Below are positions 1 through 7,819 of a stretch of 64,000 nucleotides of DNA, one piece after another. A model generated the notes under the pieces. The model made no database searches. It had not been told where the DNA came from and saw only the letters and a program-made list of their open reading frames with translations. This stretch comes from Methanoregula formicica SMSP (lineage in GTDB: Archaea; Halobacteriota; Methanomicrobia; Methanomicrobiales; Methanospirillaceae): the NCBI RefSeq assembly GCF_000327485.1, contig NC_019943.1, positions 1,178,001 to 1,242,000 of the forward strand, given 5' to 3'. Numbering within the stretch: the first letter of the stretch is position 1; every line of letters starts with the position of its first letter. The translations under genes were made by a program, and so were the position numbers.

Positions 1-507
1 GGCGATGGTCGCCGTGTTCCGGCTCGCATCCTCCCACCCCCAACCGGAAACCTTACCCCGTGGTGATCCTAATGACTGCCCGTCCCTTTCAAGGGCGGGA
101 GGAGCGAAGCGGGCGGCGGGTCGTGGCCGCAGTGGCCCGAACGAGCACCGCTTCAGGGTGCGAAGGTAACGAGATGCATCAGCATCGAGTCCGAGCCCCT
201 GATGCGTCGTGCGAGTGAGTCACTGAACGTACGATATGAGTACCATCAACAGCGACGAACACGATGCAAAGCATGGTGTGAGGAGCGGGCCGGACAGCAA
301 GCCCCGCCGCGAGCCTGCGAGCAAGGGGGTGCGTCTTCGTCTGCCCTGTCAACCGAAGAGATACAGCGAGGTGATGTGAGCGGAACGGGCGGTCAGCCCG
401 TGGAGACGAACATGACCGAGCGTCTTCCTATCACGCGAACACCGAGAGAGGACCGCCGCCCCGCTTCGCACGACTACGCCGTGCTCGCACATGCTCCGCG
501 GACCGGC
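1..507. other. Left-edge region without a convincing gene, rich in short hairpins
   Basis: I see no protein-like reading frame here. The open frames present have arginine- and serine-rich compositions typical of GC-rich non-coding DNA. The first 190 bases hold several short perfect hairpins: GGCGA/TCGCC at 1-13, GCACC/GGTGC at 144-161 and GATGC/GCATC at 173-186. This could be a structured RNA or the edge of a repeated or mobile segment cut by the window. The 3' end abuts the convergent stop of the HEPN-like gene. Confidence 0.4.
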
Positions 508-1365
508 TCACTGTTTGTAGTATGACATCAATTCATAAATTTTCTTGCAACAGGGGATGAACAGTTGAAGATTTACGTAACATTGTTCACGTGAAATTAC
601 CTTGCCATTCGGATGACCGGATTCATTCCTGTAATTTCTGATAAGAGACACAATCATATCGAGATTGGTATCGAGATCTTCTTTTAATTCCTTGGGCAAA
701 TCTGACTTTTTCTCGTTAAGCTTTTGTTTAAATTTATTGAATTTTCGGAGTAATGTCTGTTCTTTCGACACGCTTTGGAAATGAGCTGAGTGCGCTGCAT
801 TCTCCTTAATCACATCATAAAGAGATTCAAGGGAATATTCTAATGCAACGCCAAGCATTACAGCAGAGGAAAGGCGACATCCCACTATGAAAGCCTGCAT
901 AGCCTCTTTTAGATAAAACAAAGTAATTTCATCGATTTCCGGAATGTTTTCTCTAATTATTTTTTCATAGCTTGTGAGATCATGGAAAAAATATACTTCA
1001 TCATTTACCAAGACCTGCTTACCAAAACTGGAAACCCGGAACCATGGATATGAAGCGTTAGGATCTCCACTGGTTCCGAGAGTTATGATGTTCTGCCTGA
1101 AGAGGTCCCAGAATACTTCTTGGAAAAGATCCTGGTCATTTCGAGAAAGTTGTGCCTCTCTCGGATATGGATCAGGGGTGCTCCTATCCCGTTTTTGTAT
1201 GACTTCGGCAACTCCAATTCGCAGATGAACAAATTGATTTGGAGTATATGATGAGTTTTCTCTTCCGGAAAGGATATCGACAGTAGCTTTTCGAATTTCC
1301 TCATATGAATGGTCCATATTATCAATCTGGTCTTGAGACCTCTTAAAGCGAAGTAAGTTTGACAT
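508..1365 (-). CDS. Hypothetical protein with a HEPN-like C-terminal domain
   Basis: A 285-residue protein that I do not recognise by name. The C-terminal third is helical and lysine-rich. Near residues 240-250 it carries IRNYRNESGHPNG, which contains RNESGH, a match to the R-x4-H signature of HEPN ribonuclease-like domains. Related arrangements occur in DUF4145-type proteins, often found in defence or toxin contexts. The N-terminal half may be a DNA- or protein-binding region. The gene is AT-rich compared with the nitrogen genes that follow and stands alone, which suggests horizontal acquisition. Ribonuclease activity is inferred from the motif only. Confidence 0.6.
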   Translation of the reverse strand: MSNLLRFKRSQDQIDNMDHSYEEIRKATVDILSGRENSSYTPNQFVHLRIGVAEVIQKRDRSTPDPYPREAQLSRNDQDLFQEVFWDLFRQNIITLGTSGDPNASYPWFRVSSFGKQVLVNDEVYFFHDLTSYEKIIRENIPEIDEITLFYLKEAMQAFIVGCRLSSAVMLGVALEYSLESLYDVIKENAAHSAHFQSVSKEQTLLRKFNKFKQKLNEKKSDLPKELKEDLDTNLDMIVSLIRNYRNESGHPNGKVISREQCYVNLQLFIPCCKKIYELMSYYKQ

Positions 1366-1577
1366 TATTTTAAAAAATTTTTCAGTCTTAAAAACAGTTG
1401 AAAATTACATAGGGAAGCCCACGCGGCAGTGACCTGGGCCCAATTGAGCGTAAAATCTCTGAAAAAATGAGTTGATCCTGTGCGCGCTTTACATTTTTGA
1501 TCATTTTTTTATTGAACAGAAATCAGGAAAATATTTATTTATCGTGCGTGGGAAATAATTCTAATTCAGTTTTCGTT

Positions 1578-1697
1578 TCAAAATTCAGTAAAAATATCCG
1601 ATTTGCGCATCGCACTTGTTGCCCCGAATCCCATCAGAGAATCTTCGACTTCAGCGGCAAGCATCTTCATGGGGAGTATGGGGGCATCAGCCCCCAT
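1578..1697 (-). CDS. Small peptide of the MGADAPI type (39 aa)
   Basis: A tiny open frame that begins MGADAPILPMKMLAAE. A second frame at 46,134-46,286 begins MGADAPIPLIAMPAAA. The two DNA copies differ in part at synonymous positions (for example GCC versus GCT for the second alanine), which argues for translation rather than a shared RNA structure alone. However, the start region GGGGGC/GCCCCC also forms a perfect hairpin. An in-frame ATG three bases upstream is an alternative start. No Shine-Dalgarno sequence is obvious. Function unknown. Confidence 0.45.
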   Translation of the reverse strand: MGADAPILPMKMLAAEVEDSLMGFGATSAMRKSDIFTEF

Positions 1698-1816
1698 CAT
1701 TACTTCAAAAGAGTTTAAGAGAATATCTTTTCTACAGATTTTTTTTCTGCCAGAGGTCTCCTTTTTGGAACTCACACTCGTTCCGGAAAAAGATGCGGGA
1801 CCGGTGCTCTGAAAAA

Positions 1817-2839
1817 TTATTTCTTCCGGTTCTTTTTGATCTTGGCCTTTGCCAGTTTCTCTATTGCAGGAATATCCGCTCCTTCTTTAACGAGAAGTTT
1901 TTGGGCCTGAACTGCCGCGTCAACAAATGCTTTCCCCGTGGTATTCCGGATGAGGAACGTGGTCATGCCTGCCGGGCTGCCAACGGAACCGGCTGAAATA
2001 TCCGCATCCAGAGCGGTGAAGTCCGTGCAGGAATGACAGCCTTTTCGGATGCAGGCTTCCAGTTCCGGGAGGGGAATGCTTGTGCTGCTGCCATCGGTCT
2101 TCTCGATGGTGAGTTTTCCTTTCACATCGAGTTTTTTGATCTGGAAGGGCTCAATCTTGTTGCGCACCTGGAGCTGGGTGTGGATGAGCGAGGAATAGTC
2201 GAACGACTCGGTACAGAACAGGCCGATCACAAGGCGGATGGCCTTGGCATAGGGCCTGAGGAGATCGTTGTCGCTCGTGCGTATCTTTCCGAGAGCCTGG
2301 ACTGCACAGGGAACTCCGACAACTGCAATCCGCCGGTATTTCTTCTCAACAACTGCGGTTTTCAACGCTGCAAGGAGCGGCACCCACCAGCTGTACCGGC
2401 TTCCGGCAACACTGATGAGTGCTTCGGACTTTGTTATGATCGCAGACGATGGCTTCAGGGTGAACCGGTCCTCGCTCACGGTAACAACCGCATCGATGAG
2501 CCCTGCATCAAATGCGTGGGCAAGGATTGCCGTGACTGCGCCGCCGCTCTGCGCATAGGGAACTTCCGATGCTGACCGGGCTGAGAGGAGTTCGAGATAC
2601 GTGCCCAGTGTCTCCTCCGGCTGCGGCCCGGTCCTCGGGCATGCAGCATAACATGCGCCGCAGGCAACAGAATCCGTTGCCTGTTTGCAATAGCCCGAAC
2701 TGACCGGGCTTGTGACCATCTCCCCGTGGGGAAACGATAGCGCATCCGCCGGGCAGACTGCAATGCAGGCACCACAGCCCGAGCATATACCGGTCTCCCA
2801 GACCTCCTTTTTCAGATCAAGATAATTTTTTTGTGCCAT
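1817..2839 (-). CDS. FrhB-like (coenzyme F420 hydrogenase beta family) iron-sulfur flavoprotein, last gene of the glutamate synthase operon
   Basis: A 340-residue protein. The N-terminus carries a ferredoxin-like cluster region (CSGCGACIAVCPADAL, residues about 16-31, then CGACYAACPRTGP near residue 65), followed by the FrhB/FdhB family core. The motif AQSGGAVTAI and the cysteines of GVPCAVQAL and CIRKGCHSCTDF are typical of the F420-reducing hydrogenase and dehydrogenase beta family, which binds FAD and exchanges electrons with coenzyme F420. It directly follows the three glutamate synthase genes, so it probably feeds reducing power to that enzyme. The ATG at 2839 is chosen because a GGAG overlaps the stop of the preceding gene. 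An ATG-free longer frame would overlap that gene. Confidence 0.8.
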   Translation of the reverse strand: MAQKNYLDLKKEVWETGICSGCGACIAVCPADALSFPHGEMVTSPVSSGYCKQATDSVACGACYAACPRTGPQPEETLGTYLELLSARSASEVPYAQSGGAVTAILAHAFDAGLIDAVVTVSEDRFTLKPSSAIITKSEALISVAGSRYSWWVPLLAALKTAVVEKKYRRIAVVGVPCAVQALGKIRTSDNDLLRPYAKAIRLVIGLFCTESFDYSSLIHTQLQVRNKIEPFQIKKLDVKGKLTIEKTDGSSTSIPLPELEACIRKGCHSCTDFTALDADISAGSVGSPAGMTTFLIRNTTGKAFVDAAVQAQKLLVKEGADIPAIEKLAKAKIKKNRKK

Positions 2840-2844
2840 TGCGC

Positions 2845-3588
2845 TCACTCCCACGTATATTTGCTGGCAAAAGGCCGCCTGCTTGCCGGTACGATCTTCG
2901 AATAGTCTGCGGAAAAGATCGGGTCCGGATCGATGGTAAATGTCCGGACAAAATCTTCAAGGATTGGCCGGATCGCAGATTTCTCATCTTCGGTGAGTTT
3001 CTTCTGTTCCGCTCCACCCCCAAGACAGGTGTTGTCAATGCGATCCCGTACAATGATCTCACCGCCATGCATGCCGCTGCCGACACCCCGCTCGCTGACG
3101 GGAGTAACTCCGTCCACCCCGAGGACAATCACGAGACCTCCCGCCATGTACTCGCCCAGGAACGCCCGGGCTGCCCCGCCAACCACAAGAATGGGGCGCT
3201 TCTCCTGGTACTCTTTCATGTTGATGCCCCCACGGTACCCGATATTGTCCCGGACATAAATCCGGCCGCCTCGCATGCTGTGGGCTACCGCATCCCCGGC
3301 ACTGCCATGGATGATGACCTTCCCGTTGTCCATGGTGTTGCCGGGCGCATGATCGGCATTGCCGTTGACGATGACCGTCGGACCGCTCATGAACATGGCG
3401 AGATCCCCGCCCGGTACGCCATTGACCGTTATGGTTACATCCTCTCCCCGGATCCCGTCGCCGATGAACCGCTGGCCGAGCACATTGTCGAGAATGATAT
3501 CCTTCTCGCCGCTGGCAACAAGAGCCCGGACCCGCTGGTTGAGGGCCTGGTACGGCATATCTTTTGCATTGATACGAACTTCTCCCAT
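2845..3588 (-). CDS. Glutamate synthase, GXGXG (domain 3) subunit
   Basis: A 247-residue protein matching the C-terminal beta-helix (GXGXG) domain of glutamate synthase large subunits, which archaea encode as a separate polypeptide. Repeated glycine-rich turns are visible (GQRFIGDGIRGED, GSAGDAVAHSMRGGRIYV, GVGSGMHGGEIIVRD). The domain is structural: it holds the amidotransferase and synthase domains together around the ammonia tunnel. It starts three bases after the FMN subunit gene and its stop is followed almost at once by the FrhB-like gene, so the four genes form one operon. The order is domain 1, domain 2, domain 3, electron input. Confidence 0.88.
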   Translation of the reverse strand: MGEVRINAKDMPYQALNQRVRALVASGEKDIILDNVLGQRFIGDGIRGEDVTITVNGVPGGDLAMFMSGPTVIVNGNADHAPGNTMDNGKVIIHGSAGDAVAHSMRGGRIYVRDNIGYRGGINMKEYQEKRPILVVGGAARAFLGEYMAGGLVIVLGVDGVTPVSERGVGSGMHGGEIIVRDRIDNTCLGGGAEQKKLTEDEKSAIRPILEDFVRTFTIDPDPIFSADYSKIVPASRRPFASKYTWE

Positions 3589-3591
3589 CGC

Positions 3592-5103
3592 CTATGCTCC
3601 TACCGTCTTTACGTCAAGCACATCCATCAGTCCTTCATCGAGCATGTATCCCCGGAGCCGGTCACGGTTGCCGCGCAGGCTCTCGATACTGTTGATCCCG
3701 GCGGCTCCCATCAGTTCGGCAAGTTCGAGGGTCCACCCGTGGATCAGGTTCTCCACCTGGACTGCGCCCGCCTCCGGGTTCAGCCGGGCAACAAGTTCTG
3801 GTTTCTGGGTGGCGATTCCCCATGCGCAGGTGCCGCGGTAGCAGGTCCCGCAGACCCGGCAGCCCATAGCAATGAGCGCGGATGTCCCGATGTACACGGC
3901 ATCGGCGCCAAGGCAGATGATCTTCGCTACATCGGCGCTCTCCCGGATCCCGCCGCTTGCGATGATGGAGACTTCGTTCCGGATCCCCTGCTGGCGGAGC
4001 TTTGCGTCAACACTTGCCACGGCGGCTTCAACCGGAATGCCGACATGATCGCGGAACACCCGGGGCGTTGCACCGCTGCCCCCGCGGAACCCGTCCACGA
4101 CAACGGCATCCGCACCGGACCGGGCAATGCCCGCCGCTATCGCAGCCGAGTTGTGAACCGCTGCGATCTTTACAAAGACCGGTTTTTTCCATTCGGTTGC
4201 TTCTTTCAGGCCACGGACAAGCTGTTTTAAGTCCTCGATGCTGTAGATGTCGTGGTGCGGTGCCGGGCTGATTGCATCGCTGCCCTCCGGGATCATGCGG
4301 GTGCAGGAAATGTCCGCGCAGACCTTATCCCCCGGGAGGTGTCCCCCGATACCCGGTTTTGCACCCTGACCGATCTTGATCTCGATGGCCGCTCCCCGCT
4401 CAAGATAATTGATATCCACGCCGAACCGGCCGGATGCTATCTGGACGATCATGTGGTCCTGGTACGGGTAGAGCGATTCGTGGAGCCCCCCTTCTCCGGT
4501 ACCCATGAATGTCCCAATGCGGCTTGCGGCTTTTGCAAGAGCAGTCTGGGCGTTCAGGCTGATTGCTCCGTAACTCATGTGCCCGATCATGACGGGAGTC
4601 TCGATCTGGAGGTTGGGTGAGAGTTTTGTGCAGAGCTGGATGTCGCCATTTTCGAGTTGCCGCAGGTTAAGGGATGACGGCTTCTTCCCGATATAGGTAC
4701 GCAGTTCCATGGGCTCCCGGAGCGGGTCGATGCTGGGATTGGTCACCTGGCAGGCGTCAAGGAGGAGCCGGTCAAAGATGATCGGGTAGGGAAGTGCATT
4801 TCCCATGCCGGCAAGGACAATCTTTCCGGTCTTTGCCTGGTTGAAGATCGCTTCCCGTGCCTCGCGCGTCCAGACGGGATGGCTCCGGTAATCCCCGGGC
4901 TTCTCTTCAATCTCGATTGCATCGCGCGGACAGAAGGCAAGGCAGCGGTGGCAGGCAACGCAGTTGCGTGATTGTATCGCGATCCCGTCACTCTCTTCCC
5001 GGAACACCCCGTACGAGCAGTTCTCGATACAGCGTTTGCACTGCATGCACCGCTCCGTTTCGATCCGCACCCGGTATTTCAGGGGAGTGCTGCCGATGCT
5101 CAT
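3592..5103 (-). CDS. gltB: Glutamate synthase, FMN-binding synthase (domain 2) subunit with ferredoxin domain
   Basis: A 503-residue archaeal-type glutamate synthase catalytic subunit. It forms glutamate from 2-oxoglutarate and ammonia using electrons passed to FMN. The N-terminal 60 residues form a two-cluster ferredoxin (CMQCKRCIENCSYGVF and CVACHRCLAFCPRDAI). The remainder is the TIM-barrel synthase domain, with MGTGEGGLHES, KIGQGAKPGIGGHLPG, VDGFRGGSGATP and the Fe-S ligand run CRVCGTCYRGTCAWG near residues 415-430. It overlaps the amidotransferase gene by four bases (ATGA), implying translational coupling. Confidence 0.92.
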   Translation of the reverse strand: MSIGSTPLKYRVRIETERCMQCKRCIENCSYGVFREESDGIAIQSRNCVACHRCLAFCPRDAIEIEEKPGDYRSHPVWTREAREAIFNQAKTGKIVLAGMGNALPYPIIFDRLLLDACQVTNPSIDPLREPMELRTYIGKKPSSLNLRQLENGDIQLCTKLSPNLQIETPVMIGHMSYGAISLNAQTALAKAASRIGTFMGTGEGGLHESLYPYQDHMIVQIASGRFGVDINYLERGAAIEIKIGQGAKPGIGGHLPGDKVCADISCTRMIPEGSDAISPAPHHDIYSIEDLKQLVRGLKEATEWKKPVFVKIAAVHNSAAIAAGIARSGADAVVVDGFRGGSGATPRVFRDHVGIPVEAAVASVDAKLRQQGIRNEVSIIASGGIRESADVAKIICLGADAVYIGTSALIAMGCRVCGTCYRGTCAWGIATQKPELVARLNPEAGAVQVENLIHGWTLELAELMGAAGINSIESLRGNRDRLRGYMLDEGLMDVLDVKTVGA

Positions 5104-6152
5104 GCGTATAACCTCCCGATTACCGCTTCACCGGCACTGGGCATGCGGATATTGGTGACATCATCATCGATCCTCCGTATAGCCGCCTCTTCGCTGGAGA
5201 TGAAGAGCCGGTCGCCACTCTCTGCCGCAACAAGGGGACGGAGCTTGATGCGATCGGTGAAACCACAGAGCAGGTTCTCCTTTGCCACACAGATTGCGAA
5301 TGGTCCGTTCATGAGGGCAGGGCCGTATGCAAGGCGGAGAGCCTGGTTGAGTTCCTGGTCTTTCTTCTGCATACGGTCGATCTCATCCCAGAACGGGGGC
5401 GCAAAAGCCCGGACTGCCATCTCTTCTGAGAGCCCGTGCTTCCGTACCAGAAGATCGATGAGGTATGCAACGACTTCCGTATCCGTCTGCATTGTGCACT
5501 TGTAACCGAAACTTTCTATGTATCTCCGGTTTGTGCCGTAGGACGTGATCTCGCCATTGTGGACAACGCTCCAGTTCAGCAGGTTGAACGGGTGTGCGCC
5601 ACCCCACCAGCCGGCTGTATTGGTCGGGTAGCGGTTATGCGCGAGCCAGAGGTACCCCTTGTAATCCTGGATGCGGTAAAAGTTCGCCACATCTTCCGGC
5701 CAGCCGGCAGCTTTGAAGACGCCGAGGTTTTTTCCGGAGGAAAAGATCAGTGCGCCGTTTCTCTCGCTGTTGACTTTCATCACAAGCGAGGTGATGATGT
5801 CCTCCTCCGGTGAGGTGCTCTTTGGCATCATACTCGGGTTAGGCCGGAAAAAGTAACGCCATGGCGTATGGACCTTGCGTAAACCGGGCTGCTCATACGT
5901 TTTTATCTGCTCATCGTGGATGATCATGCCCCATTTCTCAAGGAGTTCCTCCAGCGGGACCTTATGTTCCCGGATATTATCGAAGAAGACATGGAGGGCA
6001 TAGTACTCCTTGTAATCCGGATAAATCCCGTACGCAACATACCCGGATCCTTCGCCGCTGCCCCGCTCGTCCATCGAAGCAAGTGCCTCCCGGATTTTTG
6101 AGCCGTCCATGCACTGGCGGCTCCGGTCAATTACACCAATTATTCCACACAT
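5100..6152 (-). CDS. Glutamate synthase, glutamine amidotransferase (domain 1) subunit
   Basis: A 350-residue class II glutamine amidotransferase. The start MCGIIGV exposes Cys2, the N-terminal nucleophile that hydrolyses glutamine. Other family features are HNRYPTNTAGWWGGAHPFNLL and VVHNGEITSYGTNRRYIE. The released ammonia would be channelled to the FMN subunit encoded next. This is the first gene of the operon, and its promoter lies in the roughly 130-base region shared with glnA, which is transcribed the other way. No GGAA-N6-TTCC site was found on its own proximal side. Confidence 0.9.
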   Translation of the reverse strand: MCGIIGVIDRSRQCMDGSKIREALASMDERGSGEGSGYVAYGIYPDYKEYYALHVFFDNIREHKVPLEELLEKWGMIIHDEQIKTYEQPGLRKVHTPWRYFFRPNPSMMPKSTSPEEDIITSLVMKVNSERNGALIFSSGKNLGVFKAAGWPEDVANFYRIQDYKGYLWLAHNRYPTNTAGWWGGAHPFNLLNWSVVHNGEITSYGTNRRYIESFGYKCTMQTDTEVVAYLIDLLVRKHGLSEEMAVRAFAPPFWDEIDRMQKKDQELNQALRLAYGPALMNGPFAICVAKENLLCGFTDRIKLRPLVAAESGDRLFISSEEAAIRRIDDDVTNIRMPSAGEAVIGRLYA

Positions 6153-6247
6153 AGCATCACGAATTTCCCTGTTTTCTCCTTCCGGACACTGAATCCTGAT
6201 CCAGTAAGTGGTTGCAAGGCTGCATAATCAGGTTAGTTCAATAACTA

Positions 6248-6255
6248 TTTATATT
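6248..6255 (+). promoter_or_regulatory. TATA box of glnA
   Basis: TTTATATT sits about 28 bases upstream of the glnA ATG at 6280. At normal archaeal TATA-to-start spacing the transcript would begin within a few bases of the start codon, so glnA is probably leaderless or nearly so. Confidence 0.6.
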
Positions 6256-6262
6256 GGTGGGT

Positions 6263-6276
6263 GGAACATTCCTTCC
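6263..6276 (+). promoter_or_regulatory. NrpR-type operator candidate before glnA
   Basis: GGAA-CATTCC-TTCC is an exact match to the GGAA-N6-TTCC inverted repeat known for the nitrogen repressor NrpR in Methanococcus. It lies just downstream of the TATA box and three bases before the glnA start, overlapping the expected transcription start. That is the position from which NrpR represses. The match is seen in the sequence. Binding in this organism is inferred. Confidence 0.55.
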
Positions 6277-6279
6277 AGT

Positions 6280-7605
6280 ATGACAACGGACATACAAAAA
6301 TTTTTGAAAAAAATTGAAGCGGAGAATGTCAAATTCATCCGCCTGCAGTTCACGGATATCCAGGGTTTGCCAAAAAACGTGTCCATCCCGGCTATCCAGG
6401 CAGAGAAAGCACTGACCGACGGTATCTGGTTTGACGGTTCATCCATCGAGGGCTTCGCGCGAATCGAGGAGTCCGATATGCTCCTCAAACCGGACCTCGC
6501 AACATACGCGGTGCTGCCCTGGAGGCCCGGTGAAGGTAAAGTCGCCCGCTTCATCTGTGATATCCAGACGTATGGCAACAAGCCGTTTGAGGGCGATCCC
6601 CGCAACGTGCTCCGCAGGACCATCGCCGAAGCAGCCAAGATGGGATTCACCTTCAACACCGGCCCGGAGCTGGAGTTCTTCCTGTTCCGGATGATCGATG
6701 GCGTGCCGACAACAGAGTTCGAGGATCGCGGGGCTTACTTTGATCTTGCGCCCACAGACGCTGCTGAAGATGTCCGCCGCGATGTCGTTCTTGCCCTCAG
6801 TGATATGGGATTCGAGATAGAGGCATCCCACCACGAAGTCGCAGACAGCCAGCACGAGATTGATTTCAAGTACGGGGATGTTCTCACAACGGCAGACCGG
6901 GTCATCACCTTCAAGTTTGCAGCCAAGTCCATTGCCCTGCAGTATGGTATGCATGCCTCGTTCATGGCAAAACCGATTGCCGGCATTAATGGAAGTGGCA
7001 TGCACACCCACGGTTCCCTTTCGAAGAATGGCAAAAACGCGTTCTATGATCCCAATGCAGAGCTCCAGCTCTCCGATACCGCGATGTATTATATCGGCGG
7101 TCTCCTGAAACATGCAAAGGCGATCACGCGCGTGGCAAACCCGACCATCAACTCGTACAAGCGCCTCGTTCCCGGCTATGAAGCACCCTGCTATATCTCC
7201 TGGAGCGCAGCAAACCGTTCTGCCCTCATCCGCGTGCCGGCAGCACGGGGCAACAGCACGCGGGCTGAGTTACGGAGCCCGGATCCGATGTGCAATCCGT
7301 ACCTCACCTTTGCCTGTATGCTCGCCGCAGGTCTCGATGGTGTTAAAAACAAGATCATGCCGCCGGATATGACCAATTCCAACATCTATCACATGGATGC
7401 GAAGCTCAGGAAGAAGCTCCGTATCGACATGCTGCCGGGAAGCCTCGCCGAGTCCAATGCTGCGCTTCTCCGGGATGACGTGCTCTGCGATACCCTGGGC
7501 GTTCATGTTGTCGACAACCTCAGCCGCATTGCAGAGATGGAGACCGATGCATTCCGGCTCACGGTTCACCCGTGGGAGCTTGACCGTTACCTTGCAACGT
7601 ATTAA
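6280..7605 (+). CDS. glnA: Glutamine synthetase, type I
   Basis: A 441-residue GS-I that makes glutamine from glutamate, ammonia and ATP. Recognised motifs in order: IWFDGSSIEGF near residue 50, the ATP/metal region TGPELEFFLF, HHEVADSQHEIDF, GMHTHGSL, and NPTINSYKRLVPGYEAP followed by SALIRVP. The start MTTDIQKF is chosen because it sits at the expected distance from the TATA box and gives the usual family length. A longer frame would run through the promoter. The gene diverges from the glutamate synthase operon, and together they form the GS/GOGAT ammonia assimilation route. Confidence 0.95.
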   Translation: MTTDIQKFLKKIEAENVKFIRLQFTDIQGLPKNVSIPAIQAEKALTDGIWFDGSSIEGFARIEESDMLLKPDLATYAVLPWRPGEGKVARFICDIQTYGNKPFEGDPRNVLRRTIAEAAKMGFTFNTGPELEFFLFRMIDGVPTTEFEDRGAYFDLAPTDAAEDVRRDVVLALSDMGFEIEASHHEVADSQHEIDFKYGDVLTTADRVITFKFAAKSIALQYGMHASFMAKPIAGINGSGMHTHGSLSKNGKNAFYDPNAELQLSDTAMYYIGGLLKHAKAITRVANPTINSYKRLVPGYEAPCYISWSAANRSALIRVPAARGNSTRAELRSPDPMCNPYLTFACMLAAGLDGVKNKIMPPDMTNSNIYHMDAKLRKKLRIDMLPGSLAESNAALLRDDVLCDTLGVHVVDNLSRIAEMETDAFRLTVHPWELDRYLATY

Positions 7606-7819
7606 GACAGAATCCCCCTGAAGGATATGGAACGCCGGATAATACCTGAAGAACGGAAAAACGGGATGCGGGGAGTCACCATCATCATGTATCGCGCAAT
7701 CCACGTTCCAGTATTTTTCTTTCGGCGACCAGAAATGAGGTACGGCCCCGGACGTGCAAACCGATCCTGCCGCTCCTGCGAAAGCGATGTTTGTCATTCC
7801 ATCACGGGCAGGTGCGAAG

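Noticed and set aside
202-525. A 107-residue open frame at the left edge
   Set aside because: The composition is Arg/Ser/Ala-rich with no family likeness. It overlaps convergently with the HEPN-like gene end, and hairpins in the DNA explain the sequence better.
2833-4230. A 465-residue open frame antisense to the glutamate synthase genes
   Set aside because: It lies entirely opposite well-supported genes and has no domain. Long antisense frames are expected in GC-rich coding DNA.
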